36,055 nucleotides of DNA from Atopobiaceae bacterium (GTDB taxonomy: Bacteria > Actinomycetota > Coriobacteriia > Coriobacteriales > Atopobiaceae). The stretch lies in contig JAUNEG010000003.1 in assembly GCA_030525685.1 (NCBI GenBank), positions 100,835-136,889 of the forward strand. The letters are read 5' to 3'. Numbering within the stretch: position 1 is the first letter of the stretch; every line of letters begins with the position of its first letter. Both the position numbers and the translations under genes were made by a program. Shown piece after piece: positions 25,303-32,796 of this stretch. Below the pieces are notes generated by a model, which worked only from the letters and a program-made list of their open reading frames with translations, had not been told where the DNA came from and did no database searches.

Positions 25303-25333
25303 GGGTCAAAAGGGGACAGTCCCCTTTTGACCC
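25303..25333. repeat. perfect 31-bp palindrome of a widely dispersed type
   Basis: GGGTCAAAAGGGGAC, one central base, then the exact complement GTCCCCTTTTGACCC. I recall near-identical GGGGACAGTCCCC-centred palindromes from unrelated phyla, often near REP-type elements, so this may be an imported or mobile repeat. It lies 17 bases after the degV-like stop and directly before the next gene, and may act as a terminator or leader hairpin. Confidence 0.8.
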
Positions 25334-25351
25334 ATGCAGAAAGGAAACGAC

Positions 25352-26401
25352 TTGCAGATCAGAAACGTCGCCCTCATCGGCACCGGCATCATGGGCGCCG
25401 CCGTCGGCGGCCACATCATGGACGCCGGCTACGACCTGACCGTCCACAACCGCACGCGCGAGAAGGCCGAGGCCCTTCTCGCCCGCGGCGCCCACTGGGC
25501 GGACACGCCGGCCGAGGCCGCAGCTGACGCTGACGTGGTCTTCACCATGGTGGGCTACCCCACGGACGTCGAGGACGTCTACCTGGCCACCGACGGCCTC
25601 ATCCGCGCCGCCAAGAAGGGCGCCTGGCTCATCGACCTCACCACGAGCTCCCCGCAGCTCGCGCGCGACATCCACGACGCCGCCGAGGTCGAGGACAAAC
25701 ACGCCTTCGACTGCCCCGTCACGGGCGGCGAGCAGGGCGCCATCGACGGCACCCTCACCCTCATCATCGGCGCGGCCGAGAAGGACGTCGCGCCGGTCAT
25801 GCCCCTGCTGGAGTGCTTCTCGTCCAAGCGCTTCTTCTTCGACCAGCCGGGCGGCGGCCAGACGGCCAAGCTCTGCAACCAGGTGAGCCTCGCCTCGTGC
25901 ATGGTGGGCTACGCGGACGCCCTGGCCCTCGCCGAGCAGTCCGGCATCGACGCTGAGAAGGTCCTCGAGGTGATGGCCTCCGGCACCGGCGGCTCCGGCG
26001 CCTCCAGGAGCCTCGCGCCCAAGTCCCTCGCGGGCGACTACGAGCCCGGCTTCATGGCCGAGCACCTGCGCAAGGACATCGCCCTCGCGCTTCAGCGCTC
26101 CGAGGACCTGGACATCACGCTCCCCGGCGCCGAGACGGCCTTCACCCTCTTCGACATGCTCTGCCAGATTGGCGGCGCCCGCATGGGCACGCAGGCGCTC
26201 ACCCTGCTCTACCAGGAGGAGGGAACCTGCGCCGCGGCCGGCCTCGACTGGTCGCTGCTCGAGGCGGGAGAGGAGGATGAGCACGAGTGCTGCTGCGGCC
26301 ACGACCACGGTGACGGCGAGCACGAGTGCTGCGGGGGCCACGGCCACCACCACGGCGAGGACCACGAGTGCCACTGCCACGACCACGAGGGGCGGGCATA
26401 G
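25352..26401 (+). CDS. NAD(P)-dependent beta-hydroxyacid dehydrogenase with His/Cys-rich tail
   Basis: A 349-residue member of the 3-hydroxyisobutyrate/tartronate-semialdehyde dehydrogenase family. It has the Rossmann motif ALIGTGIMGAAVGGHIMDAGY, VFTMVGYPTDVEDVY, DCPVTGGEQGAIDGTLTLIIG and the catalytic lysine in GGGQTAKLCNQ. The substrate is not defined. About 41 residues after the normal end form a tail with 12 histidines and 7 cysteines (ECCCGHDHGDGEHECCGGH and more), likely able to bind Zn, Ni or Cu. TTG at 25352 is preferred because AAAGGA lies seven bases upstream; the ATG at 25334 falls at the edge of the palindrome with no site. Confidence 0.85.
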   Translation: MQIRNVALIGTGIMGAAVGGHIMDAGYDLTVHNRTREKAEALLARGAHWADTPAEAAADADVVFTMVGYPTDVEDVYLATDGLIRAAKKGAWLIDLTTSSPQLARDIHDAAEVEDKHAFDCPVTGGEQGAIDGTLTLIIGAAEKDVAPVMPLLECFSSKRFFFDQPGGGQTAKLCNQVSLASCMVGYADALALAEQSGIDAEKVLEVMASGTGGSGASRSLAPKSLAGDYEPGFMAEHLRKDIALALQRSEDLDITLPGAETAFTLFDMLCQIGGARMGTQALTLLYQEEGTCAAAGLDWSLLEAGEEDEHECCCGHDHGDGEHECCGGHGHHHGEDHECHCHDHEGRA

Positions 26402-26829
26402 TGTCCGGTGAGGTGGCGGGCGCCATCTTCGCCCTCATGTTCCTGCTCTTTGGCACGGTCACGGGCGTGGGCGTGGGCGAGCGCGTGGTCAAGCGCTGCG
26501 TGACGAAGCGCGAGTACGTCATCGCGAACGTCGTCACGCTGCTCGTGGGCGCCGTCGCGTGCGCAATCGCCATGCTCACGCCGTTCCCCGTGCTCGTCGT
26601 GCTCGTCATCGGGCTCATCGGCGGGACCGTCGCGGGCATGAAGATGGGCTTCGGCGAGTCGGTGGGCCCGTGGAAGGCGCACGACCGCTACTTCCGCGTC
26701 AACAAGGACCAGCTCAGGCGCTCCGAGAACGGCGAGCGCGCCGAGGCGGTGCGTCGTGCCCGCCGCGACGGCACCCCCGAGCCCGAGCTGATAAGCGTCG
26801 TCGACGACAAGGACGACAAGAGGAAGTGA
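26401..26829 (+). CDS. small membrane protein of unknown function
   Basis: The GTG at 26401 shares its first base with the preceding TAG (TAGTG), so it is coupled to the dehydrogenase gene. The 142-residue product has membrane segments near residues 5-24, 43-60 and 62-80, then a basic/acidic cytoplasmic tail (KAHDRYFRVNKDQLRRSENGERAEAVRRARRDG to DDKDDKRK). No family is recognised. Confidence 0.7.
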   Translation: MSGEVAGAIFALMFLLFGTVTGVGVGERVVKRCVTKREYVIANVVTLLVGAVACAIAMLTPFPVLVVLVIGLIGGTVAGMKMGFGESVGPWKAHDRYFRVNKDQLRRSENGERAEAVRRARRDGTPEPELISVVDDKDDKRK

Positions 26830-26863
26830 CGCGAGGGCAGCCCCTCGCGCCATAAGGAGATGC

Positions 26864-27646
26864 ATGAACGCGACTGACAACCCGCAGAGCTCCATCGCGG
26901 TGCTCATAGACTTCGAGAACCTGGCCCTGGGCACGGGACGCCGCAAGCGCAACGGCCACCAGGAGCCCGGGCCGCTCCCCGACGTCAAGCTCATCCTCGA
27001 GCGCCTCGTCGACAAGGGCCGCATCACCGCCAAGCGCGCCTACTGTGACTGGCAGCGCTTCGAGGCGGCGGTCACCCCCCTGCACGAGCTCGGCATCGAG
27101 CTCATCGAGATCCCGGACCGCGCCTATACGGGCAAGAACTCCGCCGACATCCGCCTCGCCGTGGACGCGATGGAGATCTGCCTCACCAAGGACCACATCG
27201 ACACCTTCGCCATCCTCTCTGGCGACTCGGACTTCTCGCCGCTCGTCTCCAAGCTCAAGGAGTTCGGCAAGACGGTCATCGGCGTGGGCATGAAGGACGC
27301 CACGAGCTCGCTGCTCACCGAGGTCTGCGACGAGTTCATCTTCTACGAGGACATCACGAGCGGCCCGGGCATCCCGGACTTCTCGTCCAAGGTGCCCAAG
27401 GACAAGCAGGACTGCTACCAGCTGCTCTTCGAGACGATCGATGCCCTGCAGCGCGAGAGCGACGCCTTCATCCTGGCCTCGCGCCTCAAGGACACGATGA
27501 AGCGCAAGCGCCCGCAGTTCTCCGAGTCCAGCTACGGGTATCGTTCGTTCACGGCGCTTCTGCGCGAGGCGTCCAAGCTCGGCTTCATAGAGATCCACCA
27601 GGACCCCAAGAGCGGCACCGCCGTGGTCGACGGGTTCTGCGAGTAG
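26864..27646 (+). CDS. NYN-domain (LabA/DUF88) protein with C-terminal OST-HTH/LOTUS-like domain
   Basis: A 260-residue protein with a PIN-like NYN nuclease domain: AVLIDFENLA (D16), YTGKNSADIRLAVDAMEICL and FAILSGDSDFSPLV provide the acidic metal-binding residues. The C-terminal 80 residues (QLLFETIDALQRESDAFILASRLKDTMKRKRPQF, YGYRSFTALLREASKLGFIEI) match the OST-HTH/LOTUS pattern, an RNA-binding domain. The combination predicts an RNA-processing or RNA-decay enzyme; no substrate is known. The start follows ATAAGGAGATGC. A small GC hairpin (about 26831-26850) lies in the gap before it. Confidence 0.88.
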   Translation: MNATDNPQSSIAVLIDFENLALGTGRRKRNGHQEPGPLPDVKLILERLVDKGRITAKRAYCDWQRFEAAVTPLHELGIELIEIPDRAYTGKNSADIRLAVDAMEICLTKDHIDTFAILSGDSDFSPLVSKLKEFGKTVIGVGMKDATSSLLTEVCDEFIFYEDITSGPGIPDFSSKVPKDKQDCYQLLFETIDALQRESDAFILASRLKDTMKRKRPQFSESSYGYRSFTALLREASKLGFIEIHQDPKSGTAVVDGFCE

Positions 27647-27662
27647 GGAGGGAACGCAGGTC

Positions 27663-28235
27663 ATGGCAGAGATGGAAGAACTTGACGGCAACCAGGTGAG
27701 CGGCCTCGTCGAGGAGCTCTCCGGCTCGAGCAGGCGTCGTCGCCAGGAGGTCGCGCACCAGATCTCCCTTACCGCGAAGGCGCACCCGGAGGTGCTGACG
27801 GGGCACGTCGACGCTCTCGTCGACGCCCTCTACCGCCCGGAGGCCCAGACGCGCTGGGAGGTTCTCGACGCACTCTCCGAGCTCGTCGCGCTCGACGTCG
27901 ACGCCGTCGCGGGCGCCTACGACGGCGCGGAGGCGTCGCTGTTCGACGACGGCTCGGCCACGGTGCGCCTCTCGGCCTTCGTGTTCCTGTGCCGCCTCGG
28001 TGCGAGCTCCCCGGAGCGCTCCGACGAGGTGTGGCCCCTGCTCGACGAAGCCATCCAGTGCTACCACGGCGACGCCGAGTACCGTGACATGCTCGTCGCC
28101 CTTCTCGGCCTCGCCCGCGGCTCCGCGTCGGACGCCACGAGGAAGGCGCTCGCCGCGCGCGTGTCCTTCGACGCCGAGAGCGGCTCGGGCTACATCAAGT
28201 CCTTCTCGGAGCAGATCGTTCAAACTCTCTCCTAG
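27663..28235 (+). CDS. HEAT/ARM-repeat-like hypothetical protein
   Basis: A 190-residue soluble, helix-rich protein. Stretches such as RRRRQEVAHQISLTAKAHPEVLTGHVDALVDALYRPEAQTRWEVLDALSEL are spaced like HEAT/ARM helices, so it is probably a small protein-binding solenoid. It starts 16 bases after the NYN gene, so the two may be cotranscribed. No specific family is recognised. Confidence 0.7.
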   Translation: MAEMEELDGNQVSGLVEELSGSSRRRRQEVAHQISLTAKAHPEVLTGHVDALVDALYRPEAQTRWEVLDALSELVALDVDAVAGAYDGAEASLFDDGSATVRLSAFVFLCRLGASSPERSDEVWPLLDEAIQCYHGDAEYRDMLVALLGLARGSASDATRKALAARVSFDAESGSGYIKSFSEQIVQTLS

Positions 28236-28324
28236 GTTTGTGACGGTCCGGGGGAGACGTGGCGCGGCCGGCGCCGGTCTCCTAGACTCGTGAGGATGGA
28301 CGGGCACTTCGTGGGAGGACGCAC

Positions 28325-29224
28325 ATGAGCAAGAAGAGCGCCGCGGCGGACGAGAAGAACCTCGAGAGGCACTTTGCGCCGGAGGGCGGCGGGCACGGCC
28401 TGCCGATGCCCGCCTGGGTGGCCATCGCCGTGGCGACGCTCGTCGTGGGCGTGCTGGCGGGGCACTTCCTCCTGAGCGGCGCCGGGACGGTCTCCCTGGG
28501 CGGGCGCACGACGCTCGGCCCCGGCGAGCTCGACGCGACCGTGGCCACCTACACCGCGAACGGGACGACGACGGCCGTCACCGCGCGCGAGGTGCTCGAG
28601 GAGGTCCAGGGAGGCCCCACCCTCACGGCGAACGAGGACGGGACCTATGACGCCCCGGCTGCGAGCGATGTGCTCTCCTACGTGCAGAACGAGGTCATTC
28701 TCGCCGACGCCGCGGCGCGCGGCCTCACGGCGAGCGACGAGGAGGTCGACGCGTTCGTCACCGGCACGATGGGCCTTGCGGACATGGCCGAGGTCGCGTC
28801 CAACTACGGCATCAGCGAGGACGCCGCCCGCTCGATGATCGAGGACGCCGTGGTGCTGAGCAAGCTCCAGAGCGAGGTGACCATGGCCGAGCTGGGCGAC
28901 TACCCCACGGCCCCCGCCGAGCCCGCCGAGGGCGAGGAGGACGCGGCCACGCCCGAGTACGCCGACTACGTGATCGGGCTTCTCGGCGACGAGTGGGACG
29001 CCGACGCCGACGACTGGGCCCGCACCGACGGGACCTACTACGCCACGCTCTCCGGCTACGAGATCTCCAACGACGCGGCCACCTACGCCGCGGCGAGCGC
29101 TGCCTACAGCGTGGCCGCCAACGAGTACCAGAGCGCGTCCGCCCAGCTCAACGAAGAGTGGAACGCCTACACCGACGGCGTGCTCTCCAAGGCGACGGTG
29201 CAGCTGGGCACCCTGGCGGAGTAG
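28325..29224 (+). CDS. membrane-anchored SurA_N-like protein without a PPIase domain
   Basis: A 299-residue protein: a charged N-terminus (with the dispersed motif at DEKN), one membrane anchor near residues 29-51, and an extracytoplasmic part. Residues about 82-185 (VTAREVLEEVQ, DVLSYVQNEVILADAAARGLTASDEEVDAFV, ISEDAARSMIEDAVVLSKLQ) have the helical pattern of the SurA/PrsA N-terminal chaperone domain. I see no peptidyl-prolyl isomerase domain after it; the rest is acidic and Ala/Tyr-rich. A role in folding exported proteins is inferred. GGGAGGACGCAC precedes the start. Confidence 0.7.
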   Translation: MSKKSAAADEKNLERHFAPEGGGHGLPMPAWVAIAVATLVVGVLAGHFLLSGAGTVSLGGRTTLGPGELDATVATYTANGTTTAVTAREVLEEVQGGPTLTANEDGTYDAPAASDVLSYVQNEVILADAAARGLTASDEEVDAFVTGTMGLADMAEVASNYGISEDAARSMIEDAVVLSKLQSEVTMAELGDYPTAPAEPAEGEEDAATPEYADYVIGLLGDEWDADADDWARTDGTYYATLSGYEISNDAATYAAASAAYSVAANEYQSASAQLNEEWNAYTDGVLSKATVQLGTLAE

Positions 29225-29231
29225 GGCTCCC

Positions 29232-30422
29232 GTGCGCGTTGCGGTCAGCGCCTGCCTGCTCGGGGCCCCCGTGCGCTACGACGGGGGCGCCAAGCCCTGT
29301 CCCGAGGCCCTCGAGCTCGCGGATAAGGTCGAGGTCGTGCGCGTGTGCCCGGAGACGGCCTCGGGCCTGCCGGTGCCGCGCCCCCCGGCGGAGCAGCGGG
29401 ACGGCCGCGTCTTCCTCTCCGACGGGCGCGACGTGACGGCGGAGTTCGCCCGCGGCGCGGACCTGTCGCTCGCCGCTGTGCGACGCTCACCGGTCTCGTT
29501 GGCCGTGCTCAAGGCAAAGAGCCCCTCCTGTGGCGTGGGCCTCGTCTACGATGGGACGTATACCGGAGGACTCGTGGCGGGCCAGGGCGTCTTCGCCGAG
29601 CGGCTCGCGAGGGAGGGGATCTGCGTGGTCACCGAGGACACCGTGAGGGAGTGCAAGCCGAGCGTCGAGCACCCCGTCGCCATCGTGCTGGGAAGCGGCC
29701 TGGGCCACCTGGGCAGCCTCGTGCGCCCCGTGCGTCGCATCGACTACCGGGACATCGACGGCTTCCCCGTCACCGCGCGCCCCGTGCCGGGCCACAGCTT
29801 CGAGGCCACGGTCGGCACGATCGACGACGTGCCGGTGGTGGTCTATCCCGGGCGCATCCATCTCTACCAGGGCTACTCCGCCGCCGAGGTCACCGCCCTC
29901 GTGCGCCACGCGCACCACCTCGGCTGCCGCGACATCGTCTTCGCCTGCGCCACGGGCGCCGTTCCGGGCAACGCCGGCGTGGGCCTGGGGATCCTCACCG
30001 ACCAGATCAACCTCACCGGGCGCAACCCGCTCGCCGAGTGGGACGGCCTGCGCGACGTGGAGAGCCCGTTCGTGGACATGAACGACGCCTTCTCGCCGTA
30101 CCTGCGCTCGATCGCGCGCGGCGTGGCCGACGACCTGGGGATCCACGTGGAGGAGGGCGTCTACGCGGGCGTGCTGGGCCCGTGCTTCGAGACGCCGGCC
30201 GAGGTCGCCGCCCTGCGTACGCTCGGCGTGTCCTATGTGGGCATGAGCACGGTGTGCGAGGTCGTCATGGCCCGTGCGCTGGGCATGCACGCGCTGGGGC
30301 TCACGCTTGCCGCCAACGAGTCCGGCGCGCCGGCGGTGAGCCACGAGAGCGTGCTGGCGGAGGCTGAGCGCCACGCGGAGGACTTCGAGCGCCTCGTCCG
30401 CGGCGTGCTGCGGCTGCTGTAG
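29232..30422 (+). CDS. fusion of DUF523/TudS-like desulfidase and purine nucleoside phosphorylase
   Basis: A 396-residue two-domain protein. Residues 1-145 are DUF523: SACLLGAPVRYDGGAK, CPETASGLPVPR, GRDVTAEFARGA and LKAKSPSCGVGLVYDG. C8, C39 and C100 sit where TudS (thiouracil desulfidase) binds its [4Fe-4S] cluster. Residues about 147-396 are a trimeric-type purine nucleoside phosphorylase: VLGSGLGHL, the PGHSFEATVG and YPGRIHLYQG phosphate and purine elements, ILTDQINLTGRNPL, EGVYAGVLGPCFETPAEV, MSTVCEVVMARA and LAANESG. A single polypeptide might remove sulfur and cleave or form a nucleoside, as in thionucleoside salvage; that is inference. The start is GTG at 29232, seven bases after the previous stop. 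The full length of both domains argues against a chance fusion by sequencing error. Confidence 0.85.
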   Translation: MRVAVSACLLGAPVRYDGGAKPCPEALELADKVEVVRVCPETASGLPVPRPPAEQRDGRVFLSDGRDVTAEFARGADLSLAAVRRSPVSLAVLKAKSPSCGVGLVYDGTYTGGLVAGQGVFAERLAREGICVVTEDTVRECKPSVEHPVAIVLGSGLGHLGSLVRPVRRIDYRDIDGFPVTARPVPGHSFEATVGTIDDVPVVVYPGRIHLYQGYSAAEVTALVRHAHHLGCRDIVFACATGAVPGNAGVGLGILTDQINLTGRNPLAEWDGLRDVESPFVDMNDAFSPYLRSIARGVADDLGIHVEEGVYAGVLGPCFETPAEVAALRTLGVSYVGMSTVCEVVMARALGMHALGLTLAANESGAPAVSHESVLAEAERHAEDFERLVRGVLRLL

Positions 30423-30450
30423 GCGGGCAGGGGCGCGGGGAAAACGACGC

Positions 30451-30479
30451 TTGCGCGGCTCGCGTGCTTCTCGTATAGT
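30451..30479 (+). promoter_or_regulatory. promoter of tRNA-Thr
   Basis: TTGCGC (30451-30456), a 17-base spacer and TATAGT (30474-30479) form a standard housekeeping promoter 17 bases before the tRNA. The spacer ends with CTTCTCG, a partial copy of the dispersed motif. Confidence 0.8.
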
Positions 30480-30495
30480 AGTTAGCCGCCGATAG

Positions 30496-30571
30496 GCCAG
30501 CTTAGCTCAGTTGGTAGAGCACCGCTCTCGTAAAGCGGGGGTCACCAGTTCAAGTCTGGTAGCTGGCTCCA
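30496..30571 (+). tRNA. tRNA-Thr, anticodon CGU
   Basis: The 76-base cloverleaf has acceptor arms GCCAGCT and AGCTGGC, D-arm TTAGCTCAGTTGGTAGAGCA, anticodon stem CCGCT/AGCGG with loop CTCGTAA (anticodon CGT), and T-arm CCAGTTCAAGTCTGG. The 3' CCA is encoded. It reads the threonine codon ACG, common in GC-rich genomes. Confidence 0.96.
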
Positions 30572-30581
30572 GCGAATGACC

Positions 30582-30621
30582 GCGGGCCGGGGGAGTCGAT
30601 TCCCCGGTCCGCTTCGTTTTT
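30582..30621 (+). terminator. intrinsic terminator after tRNA-Thr
   Basis: A GC-rich hairpin of GCGGGCCGGGGGA with TCCCCGGTCCGC is followed by TTCGTTTTT. It lies about ten bases after the tRNA CCA end. Confidence 0.85.
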
Positions 30622-30638
30622 GCCCTCGACGGCGCTCG

Positions 30639-30725
30639 GCCAAATTAACGGGCAGAATTCGAATTACTCGTTTTTCTCAACTGCGGATATAGAAAACTAC
30701 ATTGAATTTTGCCCGTTGTTTTGGC
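30639..30725. repeat. AT-rich palindromic element
   Basis: Arms 30639-30660 and 30704-30725 (GCCAAATTAACGGGCAGAATTC against its partner) pair with about three mismatches around a 43-base AT-rich centre. The centre contains TTTTTCTCAACTGCGGATAT, faintly like the centre of the family I elements. It lies between the tRNA terminator and the GNAT gene end, where it may act as a terminator for the latter. Confidence 0.65.
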
Positions 30726-30739
30726 GACGCCGGGCACCG

Positions 30740-31012
30740 CTAGGCGAGAAGGTCGGCGTGCTCGGGGTGCTTCTCGAACCAGCTGACGGCGTAGGAGCAC
30801 GTGGGACGCGCGCGGTAGCCGCTCGCGGCGATGCTCGCGACGGCGCGACCCAAAAGCTCGCCCGCCACGCCCTGCCCGCGCAGGCTCTCGTCCACGAAGG
30901 TGTGGTCGATCTCCACGACGCCAGGCTCCACCTGGGGGAAGGTCACCTCCGCCAGCACGTTCCACTGCTCGTCCAGCACCTGCACGCGGTCGCGCTCCAT
31001 GACCCAGCCCAT
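30740..31012 (-). CDS. GNAT-like N-acetyltransferase, short YidJ/COG2388 type
   Basis: A 90-residue acetyltransferase of the minimal GNAT type. The acetyl-CoA loop is in DESLRGQGVAGELLGRAV (residues 41-58), and the C-terminus has the characteristic CSYAVSWFEKHPEHADLL. The start at 31012 is supported by GGAGGCAAC; a much longer frame upstream is a shadow of corA. The substrate is unknown. The last codons include the dispersed motif (GACCTTCTCGCC on the coding strand). Confidence 0.88.
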   Translation of the reverse strand: MGWVMERDRVQVLDEQWNVLAEVTFPQVEPGVVEIDHTFVDESLRGQGVAGELLGRAVASIAASGYRARPTCSYAVSWFEKHPEHADLLA

Positions 31013-31112
31013 GTTGCCTCCTTCGATTGCGGTCTGCGAGGCTATTGTCTCACACGACAACGGGTAGAACGTCCAACGAGGGCGCGTTGTCGTCAGCGGG
31101 CGGAGGCACAGC

Positions 31113-32042
31113 ATGGCACGGGCTTGGCACATCGCAAACGGGCACCTCGCGACGGGCGAGAAGGACGGCGGGCACGTCGCCGTCGTCCTGCGCCTGGAGA
31201 AGGCGCGGGCGCGTCCGCTCTCCCACACGCAGCGCGAGGTCATCGAGCAGCTCGAGCACGCCGCGCTGCCGTTTCTGGAGCGCACGTCCACCGGGGCCGC
31301 GGGCCTCGTGGTCACGCCGAGCGGACGAAGGCGCTTCGGCTTCATCCTCACCCCCGGCGAGCTGGTGCTCATTGACGACGGGGACGTCTGCGCCACCGCG
31401 CTCGGCCGCTCCGTCGAGGATAGGGCGCGCCTCGAGGGGCCCGCAGGCGCCCTCTGCGCGCTGCTTCGCGAACTCCTGCGCGACCACCCGGCGCGCCTCT
31501 CCCGCATGCGCGAGGACTTCGAGCTGGTGGAGCAGCAGGTCCTGGAGGGCCGCGAGCGACCGGACCGGCGCAGGATGATGGCGGACTCGCGGCGCATGCT
31601 CGGGCTTGACACGTTCTACCAGGGCATGTCCGACCTCGCCGCGGAGCTTTCCGAGGACGACTCCGGCCTCGTGGCGCCGGCGGACCGAGCGAGGCTCCGC
31701 TCGCTCGCGCGCCTGCTGGGCCGGCTCGCCGCGCGACTGGAGTCGCTGCAGGACTACAGCCTGCAGGTGCACAGCCTCTATCAGGAGTCCATCGACGTGC
31801 GGCAGAACAACGTTATGCAGTGGCTCACGGTGGTGACCACGATCGTGATGCCGCTCACCTTCGTCACCGGTTGGTACGGCATGAACTTCCCGCACATGGC
31901 GCTCTTCGACGTGCCGTGGGGCTATGCCGCGGTGATCGTGGTGTGCGTCGTGATCGTGGCCGTCGAGGTGGCGTTCTTCTGGCATCACGGCTGGCTGAGC
32001 TTTGGCGAGTGGCGCCACAAGGGCGGCGAGCGGCGAGGTTGA
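31113..32042 (+). CDS. CorA-family divalent cation transporter
   Basis: A 309-residue CorA/Alr1-type protein. It has a long cytoplasmic domain with a helical stalk (SLQDYSLQVHSLYQESIDVRQNNVMQWLTV), membrane segment 1 (about 237-254), the signature YGMNF (255-259) and segment 2 (about 271-290). The family forms pentameric Mg2+/Co2+ channels; the GMN motif is the selectivity filter. The N-terminal beta domain is shorter than in classical CorA. The start follows GGAGGCACAGC. An in-frame motif copy is at residue 15 (GEKDGG). Confidence 0.88.
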   Translation: MARAWHIANGHLATGEKDGGHVAVVLRLEKARARPLSHTQREVIEQLEHAALPFLERTSTGAAGLVVTPSGRRRFGFILTPGELVLIDDGDVCATALGRSVEDRARLEGPAGALCALLRELLRDHPARLSRMREDFELVEQQVLEGRERPDRRRMMADSRRMLGLDTFYQGMSDLAAELSEDDSGLVAPADRARLRSLARLLGRLAARLESLQDYSLQVHSLYQESIDVRQNNVMQWLTVVTTIVMPLTFVTGWYGMNFPHMALFDVPWGYAAVIVVCVVIVAVEVAFFWHHGWLSFGEWRHKGGERRG

Positions 32043-32067
32043 TAGATGTCCGCGAGAGGGGTATAAC
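32039..32067 (+). promoter_or_regulatory. promoter of the SdpI-like gene, overlapping the corA stop
   Basis: TTGATA (32039-32044), a 17-base spacer and TATAAC (32062-32067) form a near-consensus promoter. The -35 box includes the TGA stop codon of the CorA-like gene. Confidence 0.75.
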
Positions 32068-32099
32068 AGCGCGCATCAGGTTCGTCTGAGGAGGCAGAG

Positions 32100-32792
32100 A
32101 TGGCTGGCTTGGACTACACGACGCGCGACAAGGTCCTGTGGATCGCGCTTCTCGCCTTGTGCCTCGCGAGCGCGGCTGCCTACGTCCTCTGGGCGCTTCC
32201 CGCGATGCCGGAGACGGTGCCCACGCACTGGGGCGTGGACGGCACGGCCGACGGCTGGGACAGCAAGGGCTCCACGATCCTCATGGGCGCGCTCATGCCG
32301 ATCCTGATGCTGGCGCTGCTCTTCGCGGTCCCTCACTTCGACCCGCGCGGCGCGATCTTCAATAGCTTCAAGGGTGTCTACGAGGGCTTCTCGGCCGTCT
32401 TCACGGTGTTCATGGTCGTCGTGGCGTGGATCACGCCGCTCTCGGCGCTCGGCGTCCTCCCGACTGCGGGCGGCTCGTCCGTCAACGTCATCGTCTTCGG
32501 CTTCCTGGGCCTCCTGTTCGTGGGGCTCGGCATCGTCATGCCGCGCATCGAGCCCAACTACACCTTCGGCGTGCGCGTGCCCTGGGCGCTCGCGGATCCT
32601 GAGAACTGGCGGCGCACGCACCGCTTCGCCGGTCCGGTCTTCGTGGTCATGGGCGTGGTCACGCTCGCTTCTGCGCTTCTCGCCTCCATGGCGCCCGAGC
32701 TCACGCTGGTCGTGCTGCTCGTGGTCCTTCTCGGCGGCACGGCGCTCGTTGCGCTCTACAGCTTCCTCCTCTGGAAGGGCGCCATCCGCTAG
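32100..32792 (+). CDS. SdpI-family membrane protein (DUF1648 + SdpI domain)
   Basis: A 230-residue membrane protein with six or so hydrophobic segments. The N-terminal DUF1648 signature (MPETVPTHWGVDGTADGWDSK) is followed by the SdpI signature NYTFGVRVPWALADPENWRRTHRFAG. In Bacillus SdpI gives immunity to the SdpC killing factor and signals to a repressor; most relatives have no known role. No toxin gene is visible nearby. GAGGAGGCAGAG precedes the start. It converges on the ABC-F gene with a four-base gap. Confidence 0.87.
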   Translation: MAGLDYTTRDKVLWIALLALCLASAAAYVLWALPAMPETVPTHWGVDGTADGWDSKGSTILMGALMPILMLALLFAVPHFDPRGAIFNSFKGVYEGFSAVFTVFMVVVAWITPLSALGVLPTAGGSSVNVIVFGFLGLLFVGLGIVMPRIEPNYTFGVRVPWALADPENWRRTHRFAGPVFVVMGVVTLASALLASMAPELTLVVLLVVLLGGTALVALYSFLLWKGAIR

Positions 32793-32796
32793 GCGC

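Noticed and set aside
24533..26386. 617-residue minus-strand open frame opposite the DegV and dehydrogenase genes
   Set aside because: It spans two strongly supported plus-strand genes and their gap; it is a shadow caused by codon bias.
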